A stretch of 64,000 nucleotides of DNA from Sodalis praecaptivus (GCF_000517425.1 NZ_CP006569.1:2108001-2172000), one strand, 5' to 3'; positions 1 through 12,738 are shown, counted from the stretch's first letter. The notes: generated by a model from the sequence alone, not told the origin. Made by a program: numbers and translations.

Positions 1-357
1 GGGGTGGGAAATAACTTATTGCCCGAGAAGCGGTCATTCTTATGCCGCGTTCCACGCGCTTTCGCAACGAAAGCGGCGCGCCCGGCAGGTTGAGATACTG
101 TCTAGTTTCAACGCAAGCCTCGCGCTTCCACGCGCGAACGGCGGTTTGGCGCGCATTTCGCTTCGGCATTGCTCTCGTAAAATTTCTCATCAGGCGTAAC
201 GGGCGACGCCCCGGCAGGGCTGAATCTTTCAGCCCGGTCTTTCGTTTGATAACGCGCGCCGGCACGGGGTTTAACCCGCGTTGAATGTCGATGGCGGCCA
301 ATTGGGCCGGACGCCGGGCGTTCATGACGGCGTCGGCTGCGGCACCGGGGCGCTATA
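1..357. other. Intergenic region, no gene recognised
   Basis: No reading frame here resembles a known protein; the two open frames that cross it are short and Arg-rich, as expected from random GC-rich sequence. In E. coli the gene on this side of yciN is sohB, and no SohB-like segment can be read here. A short perfect hairpin lies at 217-235 (8-bp stem, 3-base loop) but lacks a clean T-run. Confidence 0.5.
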
Positions 358-609
358 TCAGTCCTCCAGATGATATTTTTCCGATAAGACGTGGGCGAGA
401 TGCTTGAACATATTAAACACGGCGGTGGTTTTCTGTGTCGGTATTCCCTGCTCATCAAGAAAAAAGTCACCGCGAAAAACCAGCACCGGCCCTTTCTGTT
501 CCACCTCGGTGGCCAGCATTCCGTGCATATAGTCTTCATGGTCGCGAATTATCCGGTTTGCTTCTTCTAACAGACTTTTTCTGTCGATAGCGATGGTGCT
601 GCTGTGCAT
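358..609 (-). CDS. yciN: YciN family protein (DUF2498)
   Basis: An 83-residue cytosolic protein of unknown function, the same length as E. coli YciN as I recall it. The C-terminal half is nearly the family sequence (FLDEQG, then [20 protein letters not shown]). It lies divergent to topA, as in E. coli. The open frame could extend 20 codons upstream, but the ATG at 609 is preceded by AGGAG at 7-base spacing and gives the family N-terminus (MHSS, then [11 protein letters not shown]), so this start was chosen. Identity is secure; the function is not known. Confidence 0.93.
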   Translation of the reverse strand: MHSSTIAIDRKSLLEEANRIIRDHEDYMHGMLATEVEQKGPVLVFRGDFFLDEQGIPTQKTTAVFNMFKHLAHVLSEKYHLED

Positions 610-1028
610 ATTTGTCACTCCTGTGTTAACGCATGCCCTATTGTAATACTCTGTTGTGTTTGTCGGCAAACCGACTAAGGTTTATTCGTTTAGTTTACGG
701 TTTTGCTAATTGCGTAGCGGGTAAAACCATTTTTTCCCCCGCTTATTGGTTGCACCAGTTTTTTTATCATGTACAGTGTGGCCCTCCGCGCATCGGGTGG
801 TTATTTTGTTACCGATTAGCGGGGAAATAAGCAGCGCCTGCCGGCGCTTATTATAAAAATAAGCGAATTAACAAGAAGTTGACCTACTGTGCTTCGGTCG
901 TGTGAGCGCGACAAAAACAGGTTGATTTTTGGCGGCGCTGCCGCAATATAAAAAAAGAGGTATGCCCAGCCAGGGTCTGGCGCAAAAAACTTCTTATTGC
1001 AGAAGACATCACTCAGGTAAAGGTAAAA
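610..1028. promoter_or_regulatory. Divergent yciN/topA upstream region
   Basis: A 419-base stretch between divergent genes with no credible ORF, which must hold the promoters of both. It is more AT-rich than its flanks. An inverted repeat at about 826-853 (AATAAGC, GCGCC, TGCC loop, GGCGC, TTATT) forms a strong hairpin. E. coli topA has several promoters, but I could not assign individual -35/-10 pairs here with confidence. The topA start is preceded by a weak AGGTAAAGG ribosome site. Confidence 0.45.
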
Positions 1029-3617
1029 ATGGGTAAAGCTCTCGTTATCGTTGAATCGCCGGCCAAAGCCAAAACGATTAATAAATATTTAGGCAAAGAC
1101 TACGTGGTTAAGTCCAGCGTCGGTCACATCCGCGATTTGCCGACCAGCGGTTCAGCCAGTCAAAAGAGCGCCGACGCCAGTAAAAAGAAAAAAGGCAAAC
1201 CGGACCCGCAGCGCGCGTTGGTCAACCGGATGGGTATCGATCCCTACCACGGCTGGAAAGCGCAGTATGAGATTTTGCCCGGTAAAGAGAAAGTGGTGAC
1301 CGAGCTAAAAGCGCTAGCGGAAAAAGCCGATCATATCTACCTCGCAACCGACCTTGACCGCGAAGGGGAGGCGATTGCCTGGCATCTGCGGGAAGTTATC
1401 GGCGGCGATGATAAGCGTTTTAGCCGGGTGGTCTTCAATGAAATTACCCGCAACGCGATAGCTCAGGCCTTTGAACAGCCGGGCGAGCTGAATATTGACC
1501 GGGTCAACGCCCAGCAGGCGCGGCGGTTTATGGACCGTGTCGTGGGCTATATGGTCTCGCCCTTACTGTGGAAAAAAATCGCCCGTGGCCTGTCGGCTGG
1601 ACGGGTCCAATCGGTGGCGGTGCGGCTGGTCGTGGAGCGCGAGCGGGAAATCAAAGCCTTTGTGCCGGAAGAGTATTGGGAACTACACGCCGATCTACAG
1701 ACGGCGCAGGCGTCTCCCCTGGCGATGCAGGTAACGCATCAGCAGGAAAAACCCTTTAAGCCGGTGAATCAGCAGCAAATTCAGGCCGCGCTCGACGGGC
1801 TTGAAAATGCGGAGTATGTGGTCAGCGATCGTGACGATAAGCCAACCAGCAGCAAACCGGGGGCTCCGTTCACCACCTCAACGCTGCAGCAGGCGGCCAG
1901 CACCCGGCTGGGCTATGGCGTAAAGAAAACCATGATGTTGGCGCAGCGGCTGTATGAAGCCGGACATATTACCTATATGCGTACTGACTCCACCAATTTG
2001 AGTCAGGATGCGCTTAACATGGCGCGCGGCTATATCAGCGCGTCATTCGGCAATCCGTATTTGCCGAAACAGCCCAACGAATATGCCAGTAAAAATAACG
2101 CCCAGGAAGCGCATGAGGCGATCCGCCCCTCCGATGTCAATGCCTTGGCGGAGCAGTTGAAAGACATGGAAGCCGACGCGCAGAAACTGTATCAGCTGAT
2201 CTGGCGTCAATTCGTCGCCTGTCAAATGACGCCGGCGCAATACGACTCCACGACGCTGACCGTCACCGCCGGCGAGTTTCAGCTGCGCGCCCGCGGGCGT
2301 ACCCTGCGTTTCGACGGCTGGACCAAAGTGATGCCGGCGCTGCGCAAGGGCGATGAAGATCGGACCCTGCCGGCGGTGGAGGCGGGCGAGACGCTGACGC
2401 TGAGCAAGCTGCTGCCCAGCCAGCATTTCACCAAGCCGCCCGCCCGCTACAGCGAGGCTTCGCTGGTGAAAGAGCTGGAAAAACGCGGCATTGGCCGGCC
2501 GTCGACTTATGTGTCGATCATCTCCACCATTCAGGATCGCGGCTATGTCCATGCGGAAAATCGCCGTTTTTATGCGGAGAAAATGGGCGAAATCGTCACC
2601 GATCGCTTAGAAGAGAACTTCCGCGAGCTGATGAATTACGATTTTACCGCCAACATGGAGGATACCCTCGATCAGGTGGCGGCCAATCAACAGGAGTGGA
2701 AAAGCGTGCTTGACGCGTTTTTCGACAAATTCAGCCAGCAGTTGGAAAACGCCGAAAAAGATCCCGAAGAGGGCGGTATGCGGCCCAATCAAATGGTGAT
2801 GACCAGCATCGATTGCCCGGTCTGCGGCCGCAAGATGGGGATTCGTACCGCCAGCACCGGCGTGTTCCTGGGCTGTTCAGGCTACGCGCTGCCGCCGAAA
2901 GAGCGCTGCAAAAACACCATTAATCTGATCCCGGAAGCGGAAACCCTGAACGTGCTTGAGGGCGACGATGCGGAAACCAACGCGCTGCGCGCGCGCCGCC
3001 GCTGCGGGAAATGCGGTACCGCGATGGACAGCTATGTCATCGACGGCCAGCGTAAACTCCACGTCTGCGGCAACAACCCGCTGTGCGACGGCTACGATAT
3101 CGAACAGGGTGAGTTTCGGATCAAGGGCTACGACGGCCCGGTGGTGGAGTGTGAAAAATGCGGCGCCGATATGCACTTGAAATTGGGGCGTTTTGGCAAA
3201 TACATGGCCTGCACCAACGATGACTGTAAGAACACCCGCAAGATCCTGCGCAACGGCGATGTGGCACCGCCGAAAGAAGATCCGGTGCCGCTGCCCGAGC
3301 TGCCTTGCGAGAAGTCGGACGCCTACTTTGTACTGCGTGACGGCGCGGCGGGGGTCTTTTTGGCCGCCAACACGTTCCCGAAATCCCGTGAAACCCGCGC
3401 GCCGCTGGTGGCGGAGCTGGCCCGTTTCCGCGACCGCCTGCCGGAAAAACTGCGCTATCTGGCCGATGCGCCCGTCGAGGATGACGAAGGCAATAGCACC
3501 CTGGTGCGTTTTAGCCGGAAAACCAAGCAGCAATATGTCTCGGCGGAAAAAGACGGCAAAGCCACCGGCTGGACCGCTTTCTACGTGGATGGCCACTGGC
3601 AGGTGACCAAAAAGTAA
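1029..3617 (+). CDS. topA: DNA topoisomerase I (type IA)
   Basis: An 862-residue type IA topoisomerase that relaxes negative supercoils through a 5'-phosphotyrosine intermediate (E. coli TopA is 865). The TOPRIM fold occupies the N-terminus with the metal-binding acidic motif DLDREGE at 108-114. The catalytic tyrosine is Tyr316 in ITYMRTDST. The C-terminal third carries tetracysteine zinc-ribbon modules, beginning with CPVC near residue 597, followed by further CGKCG-type and CEKCG-type motifs. The gene is followed by a strong terminator, so it is probably monocistronic. Start and length agree with the family. Confidence 0.98.
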   Translation: MGKALVIVESPAKAKTINKYLGKDYVVKSSVGHIRDLPTSGSASQKSADASKKKKGKPDPQRALVNRMGIDPYHGWKAQYEILPGKEKVVTELKALAEKADHIYLATDLDREGEAIAWHLREVIGGDDKRFSRVVFNEITRNAIAQAFEQPGELNIDRVNAQQARRFMDRVVGYMVSPLLWKKIARGLSAGRVQSVAVRLVVEREREIKAFVPEEYWELHADLQTAQASPLAMQVTHQQEKPFKPVNQQQIQAALDGLENAEYVVSDRDDKPTSSKPGAPFTTSTLQQAASTRLGYGVKKTMMLAQRLYEAGHITYMRTDSTNLSQDALNMARGYISASFGNPYLPKQPNEYASKNNAQEAHEAIRPSDVNALAEQLKDMEADAQKLYQLIWRQFVACQMTPAQYDSTTLTVTAGEFQLRARGRTLRFDGWTKVMPALRKGDEDRTLPAVEAGETLTLSKLLPSQHFTKPPARYSEASLVKELEKRGIGRPSTYVSIISTIQDRGYVHAENRRFYAEKMGEIVTDRLEENFRELMNYDFTANMEDTLDQVAANQQEWKSVLDAFFDKFSQQLENAEKDPEEGGMRPNQMVMTSIDCPVCGRKMGIRTASTGVFLGCSGYALPPKERCKNTINLIPEAETLNVLEGDDAETNALRARRRCGKCGTAMDSYVIDGQRKLHVCGNNPLCDGYDIEQGEFRIKGYDGPVVECEKCGADMHLKLGRFGKYMACTNDDCKNTRKILRNGDVAPPKEDPVPLPELPCEKSDAYFVLRDGAAGVFLAANTFPKSRETRAPLVAELARFRDRLPEKLRYLADAPVEDDEGNSTLVRFSRKTKQQYVSAEKDGKATGWTAFYVDGHWQVTKK

Positions 3618-3633
3618 CGGCGTTGCCGCCACC

Positions 3634-3662
3634 AAGCCAACCTCGCGGTTGGCTTTTTTTTT
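3634..3662 (+). terminator. Rho-independent terminator of topA
   Basis: A 9-bp perfect stem (AAGCCAACC / GGTTGGCTT) with a TCGC loop is followed by a run of T, 16 bases after the topA stop codon. Confidence 0.92.
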
Positions 3663-3719
3663 AATTGATAATTAAGTGATATTAAGTGTTTTTTTATGAT
3701 TAAATAGTATTAGTCATAA

Positions 3720-4790
<1,071 letters not shown>

Positions 4791-5210
4791 CTGCGCCCCC
4801 TTGATCCGCCGGTCGTCATCATTCCGGCGGAAGAGACGCGGTGTCAGGTTATGCCCCGTTGGCGGCGAGCCGCGCTAACAGCGTATCGTCCCGGTGGGAG
4901 AGACGCGGTGACATGCCATGTCCGCTTGCCGGCCAGTTGCGCCATTGTGCCGTTTGCGTTTGTGCGCAGGGGCGCCGTCTACGCCTTTATCCCCCTCGCG
5001 CCAGCGCCGCTGGCCCCGCAACTGCCGCGGCGGCGTGTTCGCAGGCCGTTTTCAGGGCCTCCCTTGGCGCCATGGCCGCGCTCACGGTTTTACCCATCGC
5101 AGCAATAATCCCTCTGTGTTATGAAAACGTTGCCGTTTGTTTGTACTATCTTTAAATGATTACCTCAACCCCAATAGGGTTATGACAATAATGATTTAGA
5201 TGGAGGAGTT
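4791..5210. other. cysB-acnA intergenic region
   Basis: A 420-base gap. E. coli has two tiny ORFs here (ymiA and yciX); the short frames visible in this window do not resemble them and are Arg/Ala/Pro-rich, so I do not call them genes. A GC hairpin lies at about 4806-4830 (CCGCCGG / CCGGCGG) without a T-run. The last 100 bases are AT-rich and probably hold the acnA promoter. Confidence 0.4.
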
Positions 5211-7904
5211 ATGTCGTCATCAATTAAAGAAGCAAGCAGGGACCAGCTCACCGCGCATCACAAAACCTACCATTTTTATAATCTGGCGCGAGCGGCAGAA
5301 CAGCTCGGACCTATCGACAAACTGCCCAAATCCATGAAAGTGCTGCTGGAAAATCTGCTGCGTCATCAGGACGGCGTCATCGTCACCGAGGCGCACCTGC
5401 GTGAAGTCGCAGGCTGGCTGAAAACCGCTCATGCCGAGGGTGAAATCGCCTATCGTCCGGCTCGTGTGTTGATGCAGGATTTTACCGGCGTGCCGGCGGT
5501 GGTGGACCTGGCGGCCATGCGTGAGGCGGTGAAGCGGTTAGGGGGGAATGTAGACAAAGTGAATCCTCTCTCGCCGGTGGATCTGGTCATCGACCATTCG
5601 GTCACCGTCGACGCCTACGGCAGCGAGGAGGCGTATGCGGAAAATAATCACCTGGAAATGTCGCGGAATTTGGAGCGCTACACCTTCCTGCGCTGGGGGC
5701 AAAATGCGTTCAGCCGGTTTCGCGTGGTGCCGCCGGAAAACGGCATCTGTCATCAGGTCAATCTGGAATACCTCGCCAAAACCGTGTGGCACGAAGAGCA
5801 GGATGGGCAAGAGATTGCCTATCCGGATACGCTGGTCGGTACCGACTCCCATACCACCATGGTCAACGGGCTCGGGGTGTTGGGCTGGGGCGTCGGCGGG
5901 ATCGAGGCGGAGGCGGCCATGCTCGGCCAGCCGGTATCGATGCTAATTCCAGACGTGGTGGGCTTTAAATTGACCGGTAAACTCAATGAAGGCATCACCG
6001 CGACCGATTTGGTGCTGACCGTGACGCAAATGCTGCGTCAGCATGGCGTGGTCGGCAAATTCGTTGAATTTTACGGCGACGGACTGGATGTACTGCCGCT
6101 GGCGGACCGGGCGACTATCGCCAATATGGCGCCGGAATATGGCGCAACCTGCGGCTTCTTTCCGGTGGATGCAATAACGCTCGACTATTTACGCCTGACC
6201 GGGCGCAGCGAAGCGCAGATCGCGCTGGTGGAGGCCTACTGCAAACAGCAGGGGCTGTGGCGCCTGGCGGGTGATGAACCGGTGTTTACCAGCACCCTGG
6301 AGCTCGATATGGCAAGCGTTGTGGCCAGCCTGGCCGGCCCTCGGCGTCCCCAGGATCGCGTGGCGCTGCCGGGCGTGCCGGGTGCGTTCAAAGCCAGCGA
6401 TGAATTGGCGTTGGGCAAACGCACCGAGCCGGTCGCGCAACCGTTTGAGCTGGACGGCGAAACCTACCGGCTGGATCAGGGCGCGGTGGTGATCGCCGCT
6501 ATCACGTCCTGTACCAATACGTCGAATGCCAATATTTTGATGGCCGCCGGGCTACTGGCGCGTAACGCGGTGAACAAGGGGCTGCGCAGCAAACCCTGGG
6601 TAAAAACCTCTCTGGCGCCGGGCTCCAAGGTGGTGACCGATTACCTGGAAGCGGCCGGGCTGACGCCTTACCTTAATCAGTTGGGATTCAATTTGGTGGG
6701 CTACGGCTGTACCACCTGCATCGGCAACTCCGGTCCGCTGAAACCCAGTATCGAAGCCGCAATCAAAGCCGGCGATCTGACCGTGGGCGCGGTGCTTTCC
6801 GGTAACCGTAATTTCGAGGGCCGTATCCACCCGTTGGTGAAAACCAACTGGCTGGCCTCGCCGCCGCTGGTGGTGGCCTATGCGCTGGCGGGCAATATGC
6901 TGATCAATGTCAGCGAGGATCCGCTGGGCAGCGGGACCGATGGCAAACCGGTCTATTTATGCGATATCTGGCCCAGCTCGGAAGAGATCGCCCAGGCGGT
7001 CGCGCTGGTCAACAGCGCCATGTTTCACAAAGAATACGGGGAAGTCTTCACCGGCAACCGCGACTGGCGCAATATTGCGGTCAACCGCGCCCCGACGTAC
7101 CATTGGCAGCCGGATTCCACTTATATTCGCCTGACGCCGTTTTTTGAAGATATGTTGCATCAGCCGAAACCGGTTGAAAATATCCGCGGCGCGCGCATTT
7201 TGGCCATGTTGGGGGATTCGGTGACCACCGACCATATATCGCCGGCGGGCAATATCAAGGTAGATAGCCCGGCGGGGCGCTATTTGCAACAACATGGCGT
7301 AAGCACGGCGGATTTTAACTCCTACGGTTCGCGGCGCGGCAATCATGAAGTGATGATGCGTGGCACCTTCGCCAATATCCGCATTCGTAACGAAATGGTG
7401 CCGGACATCGAAGGGGGCTACACCCGGCATATTCCGTCGGGAGAGGCGTTGGCGATTTACGATGCCGCCATGCGCTACGCCGCAGAGCAGATTCCCTTGG
7501 CGATCGTTGCCGGTAAAGAATATGGTTCAGGCTCCAGCCGCGATTGGGCCGCCAAGGGACCGCGGCTGCTGGGGATCCGGGTGGTGATGGCAGAAAGCTT
7601 CGAGCGGATCCATCGCTCCAACCTTATCGGGATGGGGATTTTGCCGCTGGAGTTCCCCCACGGCGAAACCCGTAAGACGCTGGGTCTGAGCGGCGATGAA
7701 ACCGTCGATATTCCCAACCTGGCGGCACTCAAACCGGGCTGCGAGGTGCCGGTGACCTTTACCTGGCCTGACGGCCGTCGCCGTACTATCGATGCGCTCT
7801 GCCGCATCGATACCGGTAATGAGCTGACCTACTACCGTCATGACGGTATCCTGCACTATGTGATCCGCAATATGCTTAATGAACCGGTGGCAGACCCCGC
7901 CTAA
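5211..7904 (+). CDS. acnA: Aconitate hydratase A
   Basis: An 897-residue aconitase that interconverts citrate and isocitrate through cis-aconitate in the TCA and glyoxylate cycles; the E. coli stress-induced isozyme AcnA is 891. The three [4Fe-4S] ligands are visible as Cys434 (TSCTNTSN), Cys500 and Cys503 ([10 protein letters not shown]). The substrate-binding segments VGTDSHTTM and [12 protein letters not shown] are intact. A strong GGAGGAG ribosome site precedes the ATG. In E. coli acnA is followed directly by ribA; here two accessory genes intervene. Confidence 0.98.
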   Translation: MSSSIKEASRDQLTAHHKTYHFYNLARAAEQLGPIDKLPKSMKVLLENLLRHQDGVIVTEAHLREVAGWLKTAHAEGEIAYRPARVLMQDFTGVPAVVDLAAMREAVKRLGGNVDKVNPLSPVDLVIDHSVTVDAYGSEEAYAENNHLEMSRNLERYTFLRWGQNAFSRFRVVPPENGICHQVNLEYLAKTVWHEEQDGQEIAYPDTLVGTDSHTTMVNGLGVLGWGVGGIEAEAAMLGQPVSMLIPDVVGFKLTGKLNEGITATDLVLTVTQMLRQHGVVGKFVEFYGDGLDVLPLADRATIANMAPEYGATCGFFPVDAITLDYLRLTGRSEAQIALVEAYCKQQGLWRLAGDEPVFTSTLELDMASVVASLAGPRRPQDRVALPGVPGAFKASDELALGKRTEPVAQPFELDGETYRLDQGAVVIAAITSCTNTSNANILMAAGLLARNAVNKGLRSKPWVKTSLAPGSKVVTDYLEAAGLTPYLNQLGFNLVGYGCTTCIGNSGPLKPSIEAAIKAGDLTVGAVLSGNRNFEGRIHPLVKTNWLASPPLVVAYALAGNMLINVSEDPLGSGTDGKPVYLCDIWPSSEEIAQAVALVNSAMFHKEYGEVFTGNRDWRNIAVNRAPTYHWQPDSTYIRLTPFFEDMLHQPKPVENIRGARILAMLGDSVTTDHISPAGNIKVDSPAGRYLQQHGVSTADFNSYGSRRGNHEVMMRGTFANIRIRNEMVPDIEGGYTRHIPSGEALAIYDAAMRYAAEQIPLAIVAGKEYGSGSSRDWAAKGPRLLGIRVVMAESFERIHRSNLIGMGILPLEFPHGETRKTLGLSGDETVDIPNLAALKPGCEVPVTFTWPDGRRRTIDALCRIDTGNELTYYRHDGILHYVIRNMLNEPVADPA

Positions 7905-8104
7905 AGCAGCCTGAACGGCACCGGGGAGGCCGCAGCAGATAGCGTTCAACGTCGCTTAAGCATCACCGGCGGCCCGCCGCCGTACTGGCGCGTAAACGTC
8001 TGTCCGCGGCGGTGCAACGCCGACAAGCATGAACGCGGCGTAAGAGGGAAACACACTCAGAGGGTGGCGTACGGCGGTGAGCAGGACGGCGTGAGGAAGG
8101 CGTG

Positions 8105-8461
8105 ATGACCCTTGAGCATCTGAAAAAACGGGAATGCAGCCTGCACGGCGCTAGACGGCGCGATAGGGATTGGCTGGAGCAGATTCTGCATCCTGATTTC
8201 TGTGAAATTACCCGTTCGGGGACCTTGGTTGACCGCGCAGAAACGATAGCCGCGCTGGTGAGGGAAAAGGGTGCGCCGGCTATTCTCAGCGCTGATTTTA
8301 CGCTGCTGAAGACGGGAGAGAACAGTGCCATACTGCGTTATCGTACGGTGTGCCCGGACGGTAGCCGCGCCGCGCTGCGCGCCTCTTATTGGCTGCGCGG
8401 CGAAGATGAGCGCTGGCACCTGGTCTTCCACCAGGGGACGCCGACGGCCGATGGCGACTAG
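8105..8461 (+). CDS. DUF4440 / SnoaL-like NTF2-fold protein
   Basis: A 118-residue protein of the NTF2-like (DUF4440) type: LEQILHPDFCEITRSG near the N-terminus, a central strand (NSAILRYRTV) and the closing RASYWLRGEDERWHLVFHQGT, typical of the small cone-shaped fold. Such proteins are often of unknown function. A GTG lies one codon upstream, but the ATG at 8105 sits 7 bases after AGGA and is preferred. It is an insertion relative to the E. coli acnA-ribA junction and is not obviously in an operon with its neighbours. Confidence 0.75.
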   Translation: MTLEHLKKRECSLHGARRRDRDWLEQILHPDFCEITRSGTLVDRAETIAALVREKGAPAILSADFTLLKTGENSAILRYRTVCPDGSRAALRASYWLRGEDERWHLVFHQGTPTADGD

Positions 8462-8601
8462 ATAATCGCGAGGGCGGCCATGACGCGCTTGGCTGTTTTC
8501 ACATCACCAGATAACCTTTTTTACGGCAACGCGGTGGGTGTATCATCACGTTGTTCACCACCGGGGAAGCACAATGGCGGGCGAAGCCATAAGGGTAATG
8601 C

Positions 8602-9057
8602 ATGTTCCACATCATCGAGGTCGATAAAAATCACAGTGCGTTAAGCGGGCTGGTCAGTGAACTGGATGCGTTTCAGAGCCAGCTTTACCCCGCCGAAAGC
8701 AATCATTGCCTGGACTTTACCACCGTTGGCGAAGAAAGTATCCGCTGCGTTATTGCCCATGATGCAGCCGGTGTTGCTGCCGGCTGTGGCGCTGTACTCT
8801 TGCAGGGTGGCGGGTTTGGCGAGATTAAACGCCTGTACATTCGCCCCGCCTACCGCGGCAGGCGGCTGGGAGAGCAACTTATCGCCCGTCTCGAAAGGCT
8901 GGCGGCAGCGGAACTCTGCCATCAATTGCGGCTTGAAACCGGTATTCACCAGCAGCCGGCTATAGCGCTGTACCGCCGCTGTGGGTATGCGCGCTGCGAT
9001 GCTTTTCCGCCCTACAGGGACGATCCGTTAAGCGTGTTTATGTCTAAATCCCTGTAG
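8602..9057 (+). CDS. GNAT family N-acetyltransferase
   Basis: A 151-residue Gcn5-related acetyltransferase. The acetyl-CoA pyrophosphate loop is seen as IRPAYRGRRLGEQL (residues about 80-93), preceded by the beta-4 strand FGEIKRLYI and followed by ETGIHQQPAIALYRRCGY, the usual C-terminal motif. The substrate cannot be told from sequence. An AAGGG ribosome site precedes the ATG. It lies between the DUF4440 gene and convergent ribA, in a short accessory insertion. Confidence 0.85.
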   Translation: MFHIIEVDKNHSALSGLVSELDAFQSQLYPAESNHCLDFTTVGEESIRCVIAHDAAGVAAGCGAVLLQGGGFGEIKRLYIRPAYRGRRLGEQLIARLERLAAAELCHQLRLETGIHQQPAIALYRRCGYARCDAFPPYRDDPLSVFMSKSL

Positions 9058-9248
9058 GGGCGATGCCTGGTTACCCCGGCAATGTTATGGCGAGAAGGGG
9101 GCTGGGCGTTCAATAGAGGGAGAACGGGCAACGCCGGTCTGTCACTCACCGGTGGCGCGGGTCTGACGGCGACCGGCAACCGCTGTTGCCGTTTGCACTC
9201 TGCCGCGCGCCGCCTGCCGAGGCCGGCCATTGCTACCGCGCTCGGCGC

Positions 9249-9848
9249 CTACTCGGCGGGGCCGTTGAGCAAATGGCCCATTTTGGCGGCCTTGGTATCC
9301 AGATAGCGGGCATTTTTCGGGTTGCGGCCAACGATAAGCGGCACGCGTTCGCTGATGTTAATGCCCGCCTCGGTCAGAATCTCGACCTTTTTGGGGTTGT
9401 TGGTTAACAACCGCACTCTTTCCACGCCCAACAATTTGAACATGTCGGCGCACAGGGTGAAATCACGCTCGTCGGCGGCAAAGCCGAGCTGGTGATTGGC
9501 TTCAACCGTGTCGGCGCCCAAATCCTGCAGGGCATAGGCGCGAATTTTGTTCAATAGGCCGATATTGCGGCCTTCCTGACGATGGTAGAGCAAAATGCCG
9601 CGTCCCTCCTCGGCGATATGGCTCAGCGCCGCCTCCAGTTGGAAGCCGCAATCGCAGCGCAGGCTGAATAGGGCGTCGCCGGTAAGGCACTCGGAATGGA
9701 CCCGCGATAATACCGGCGCCGGACCGGTAATATCGCCATACACCAGGGCCAGATGGTCGTGCCCGGTGGCGATTTCCTCGAAGCCGACCATCAGGAAATC
9801 TCCCCAGGGTGTCGGCAGTTTGGCCTCTGCCACACGTTTAAGCTGCAT
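9249..9848 (-). CDS. ribA: GTP cyclohydrolase II
   Basis: A 199-residue zinc enzyme catalysing the first step of riboflavin synthesis (GTP to 2,5-diamino-6-ribosylamino-pyrimidinone 5'-phosphate, formate and pyrophosphate). The zinc cysteines are Cys54, Cys65 and Cys67 ([17 protein letters not shown]), and the catalytic segment [11 protein letters not shown] is intact. The frame opens four codons upstream, but the ATG at 9848 gives the family start [16 protein letters not shown] and has GGAG at good spacing. It is divergent from pgpB, as in E. coli. Confidence 0.97.
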   Translation of the reverse strand: MQLKRVAEAKLPTPWGDFLMVGFEEIATGHDHLALVYGDITGPAPVLSRVHSECLTGDALFSLRCDCGFQLEAALSHIAEEGRGILLYHRQEGRNIGLLNKIRAYALQDLGADTVEANHQLGFAADERDFTLCADMFKLLGVERVRLLTNNPKKVEILTEAGINISERVPLIVGRNPKNARYLDTKAAKMGHLLNGPAE

Positions 9849-10108
9849 GTTGCTCTCCAAAACCCAATGATGACGCGCATCCTACTGCTTGCCGCGGTGT
9901 TTGACCAGCCTCCGCGCAGGGATGGGCGCCGTTCGGAATCCTCTGAGGGCTATTTTGCCATAAATTTACCCTATGACGGGATTTGTTGCGGTTAATTGGC
10001 GACAAATTGCGCAACCGGTACGCCGTTAGCCGTTGTTTGGGGCACTTTCTGTTAAGCTTGCCTGCGGTCGTCGCGCACCCGGGCGGCGAACGGCAAAAAG
10101 GAAATTCA

Positions 10109-10867
10109 ATGGTTGAAATTGCAAAACGTACCGGCGCGGGCGCGCTGCTGCTGATGATTTTACCGCTACTCCTCTGGGTAAGCGGCTGGCAATGGCGCCC
10201 GGAAAGCGATTACCGCTGGCTCAAAGGGTGGTATTGGCTGACGCAAACCGTCACCTCGCCCTGGGGAACACTGACCAGCGCGCTGCTAATAGGCTGGTTT
10301 CTCTGGTGCCTGCGCTATCGTCTGAGGCCGGCGCTGGGGTTGGCGGTGATCTTGTCCGCTACGTTGCTCATCGGTCAGGGTATGAAGTCGTTTATCAAAG
10401 AGCGGGTGCAGGAGCCCAGGCCCTACGTGGTCTGGCTGGAAAAACATTATGCGCTCAACGACCGGGCGTTTTACGCGATGCCGCGCAAGGCGCGCGCCGC
10501 GGCGTTGGCGCGGGAGCTGCAACAACAGCAACTGATTCCGCCGTGGCTACAACGTCATTGGCGCGCTGAAACCGGCTTTTCCTTTCCCTCGGGCCATACG
10601 GTTTTCGCCGCCAGTTGGGCGCTGCTGGCCGTGGGTTTGCTTTGGCCGCGTCGGCACCGGGTATCCACGGTGGTGCTGATGGCGTGGGCCAGCGGCGTGA
10701 TGGTTAGCCGAATGGCGCTCGGTATGCACTGGCCGCGGGATGTGGTGATGGGTATCGCCGTCGGTTGGCTGGTCATTACTCTGGCGTGTTGGCTGGTGCA
10801 GCGTTCGATCGGCGCGCTGACCCCGATACCGGAAGAAGCGCCGGATATTCGCTCGCGCAGTGAATGA
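10109..10867 (+). CDS. pgpB: Phosphatidylglycerophosphatase B / undecaprenyl-PP phosphatase
   Basis: A 252-residue inner-membrane PAP2-family phosphatase (E. coli 254) acting on phosphatidylglycerol phosphate and undecaprenyl pyrophosphate. The three catalytic signatures are present: Lys97-Arg104-Pro105, Pro160-Ser-Gly-His163, and Ser200-Arg201 with His207 and Asp211. Several hydrophobic segments are evident (about 10-25, 55-70, 76-92, 165-180, 185-200, 215-232). The open frame runs 42 codons further upstream; the ATG at 10109 has AAGGAAA before it and gives the family N-terminus. Confidence 0.95.
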   Translation: MVEIAKRTGAGALLLMILPLLLWVSGWQWRPESDYRWLKGWYWLTQTVTSPWGTLTSALLIGWFLWCLRYRLRPALGLAVILSATLLIGQGMKSFIKERVQEPRPYVVWLEKHYALNDRAFYAMPRKARAAALARELQQQQLIPPWLQRHWRAETGFSFPSGHTVFAASWALLAVGLLWPRRHRVSTVVLMAWASGVMVSRMALGMHWPRDVVMGIAVGWLVITLACWLVQRSIGALTPIPEEAPDIRSRSE

Positions 10868-11104
10868 CGCCGCAGGCGGGGGCGTGCCCTTAGCCGGCAA
10901 AGAGAAAAGCACCGCCAGCGGTTGGGTTTTCCCTGCGTCGGCCCTATAGTAGTTATTCAGCGTGTGCATTTATTACCGCCGCCGGGAGGGAGCGGTGCCG
11001 AGCGAAGGGTAAAATTTCCTTCATTATCGGGGAAATGGTAATTTAACCGTGTCAGATGGGCTAAGCGTCTGAACATACGACTAACACGGCTTGCAGGAAA
11101 TCAT

Positions 11105-11422
11105 GTGAAATATGTTCTGATAATTTTGTTGGTGCTGGTGATTTTTATCATCTCCGTTACCTTTGGCGCGCACAACGATCAGGTGGTGACTTTCAACTAT
11201 CTGCTGGCTCAGAGTCAATTTCGGGTGTCAACCCTGCTCACTTCACTGTTTGCCGCCGGCTTTGTCATCGGCTGGGTCATTTGCGGCCTGTTTTGGCTGC
11301 GCACGCGCGTTGCCTTAATGCGGGCCGAGCGCAAAGTCAAACGGCTCGAACAGCAGCTTTCGCCGTTGGAGACGGTTCCCACCGTTCCCGCCAGTACCCC
11401 AGCCGTTGCGCCTAAGGAATAA
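11105..11422 (+). CDS. lapA: LPS assembly protein A (DUF1049)
   Basis: A 105-residue inner-membrane protein (YciS) with two transmembrane helices (about 3-20 and 43-66) and a short charged coiled tail. It works with LapB in regulating LPS synthesis through LpxC turnover. The sequence follows E. coli LapA (GAHNDQVVTFNYLLAQ). The start is a GTG at 11105 with AGGAA upstream. It lies 6 bases before lapB, so the two are co-transcribed. Confidence 0.94.
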   Translation: MKYVLIILLVLVIFIISVTFGAHNDQVVTFNYLLAQSQFRVSTLLTSLFAAGFVIGWVICGLFWLRTRVALMRAERKVKRLEQQLSPLETVPTVPASTPAVAPKE

Positions 11423-11428
11423 CGCATT

Positions 11429-12598
11429 ATGTTAGAACTGCTGTTTCTGTTGCTGCCCGTGGCTGCCGCCTATGGGTGGTACATGGGGCGCAGGAGCGCG
11501 CAGCAGGATAAACAGCAGGAAGCGAACCGTCTTTCCAGGGAGTATGTGGCTGGGGTGAATTTTCTCCTGTCAAATCAACAGGATAAGGCTGTGGACCTGT
11601 TCCTCGATATGTTGAAAGAGGACAGCAACGCCGTCGAGGCGCACCTGACGCTGGGGAACCTGTTCCGTTCCCGTGGCGAAGTCGATCGCGCCATTCGCAT
11701 CCACCAAGCGCTGATGGAAAGTACCTCGTTAACCTTTGAGCAGCGGTTGTTGGCGATTCAGCAGCTTGGTCGTGACTACATGGCGGCCGGCTTTTACGAT
11801 CGCGCTGAAGACATGTTCAGCCAGTTGGTGAACGAGGACGATTTCCGGGTTGGCGCCTTAAGCCTGCTATTGCAGATCCACCAGGCGACCAGCGAATGGT
11901 CAAAGGCGATAGACGTCGCGGAAAAGTTGGTGAAGCTCGGTAAAGAGCAGCGCCGGGAAGAGATCGCCCATTTCTACTGCGAGCTGGCGCTCCAGGCCAT
12001 GGGCAGCGACGATATGGATCGCGCCGTCGCGCTTTTGAAAAAAGGGGCGGCGGCGGATAAAAATAGCGCACGGGTGTCCATCATGCGCGCCAGAATTTAT
12101 ATGGCGCAGCAAGATTACGCCGGCGCGGTCGGCGAATTGACGCGGGTGCTGGATCAGGATCGGGAAATGGTCAGCGAAACGCTGCCGATGCTGCAAGACT
12201 GTTATCAGGCGTTGGGACAGCCGGGCGCCTGGGCGGATTTTCTCAAACGCTGCGTAGAAGAGGATACCGGCTCGTCGGCGGAGCTGCTGTTGACCGATAT
12301 TATTGAGCGTGAACAAGGCCCGGAAGCGGCGCAGGGCTATATCAACCAGCAATTGCGCCAGCATCCGACCATGCGCATGTTTCACCGCCTGATGAATTTC
12401 CACCTCAGCGAGGCGGAGGACGGTCGCGCCAAGGAGAGTTTGCAGACGCTGCGGGATATGGTCGGCGAACAGATCCACACCAAACCCCGTTACCGCTGTC
12501 AAAAATGCGGGTTCACTTCCCACAGCCTGTATTGGCACTGCCCGTCGTGTAAATCCTGGGCGTCGGTCAAGCCGATACGCGGTTTGGACGGCCAGTAA
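11429..12598 (+). CDS. lapB: LPS assembly protein B (TPR and rubredoxin domains)
   Basis: A 389-residue protein, the same length as E. coli LapB (YciM). It has an N-terminal membrane anchor (residues 1-18), a run of tetratricopeptide repeats facing the cytoplasm and a rubredoxin-like zinc domain at the C-terminus, with Cys357, Cys360, Cys371 and Cys374. In E. coli it delivers LpxC to FtsH for degradation and so caps LPS synthesis. It is the second gene of the lapAB pair. Confidence 0.97.
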   Translation: MLELLFLLLPVAAAYGWYMGRRSAQQDKQQEANRLSREYVAGVNFLLSNQQDKAVDLFLDMLKEDSNAVEAHLTLGNLFRSRGEVDRAIRIHQALMESTSLTFEQRLLAIQQLGRDYMAAGFYDRAEDMFSQLVNEDDFRVGALSLLLQIHQATSEWSKAIDVAEKLVKLGKEQRREEIAHFYCELALQAMGSDDMDRAVALLKKGAAADKNSARVSIMRARIYMAQQDYAGAVGELTRVLDQDREMVSETLPMLQDCYQALGQPGAWADFLKRCVEEDTGSSAELLLTDIIEREQGPEAAQGYINQQLRQHPTMRMFHRLMNFHLSEAEDGRAKESLQTLRDMVGEQIHTKPRYRCQKCGFTSHSLYWHCPSCKSWASVKPIRGLDGQ

Positions 12599-12738
12599 CC
12601 GTCTTTCGGGGTGGCCGCCACCCCCGGCGGCGGGCGAGCCTATCGCCGCTCCCGGGCTGGGCTTTTGCGGCGCCGGCGGGTAAAATGACCGGATACTCAC
12701 GGGCCTGCGATCGAGGGGCCGCCAACCAGAGATGTTTC

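Noticed and set aside
217-235. A perfect 8-bp hairpin near the left edge considered as a terminator
   Set aside because: It lacks a run of T and no gene clearly ends beside it.
2877-3635. A 252-codon frame antisense to topA, and several long antisense frames under sapA, acnA, rnb and the YdeP-family gene
   Set aside because: They are shadows of GC-rich coding sequence; the sense genes are well-conserved families, and the antisense products show no recognisable domain.
4841-5155. Overlapping small frames between cysB and acnA
   Set aside because: Arg/Ala/Pro-rich with no likeness to YmiA or YciX and no convincing ribosome site.
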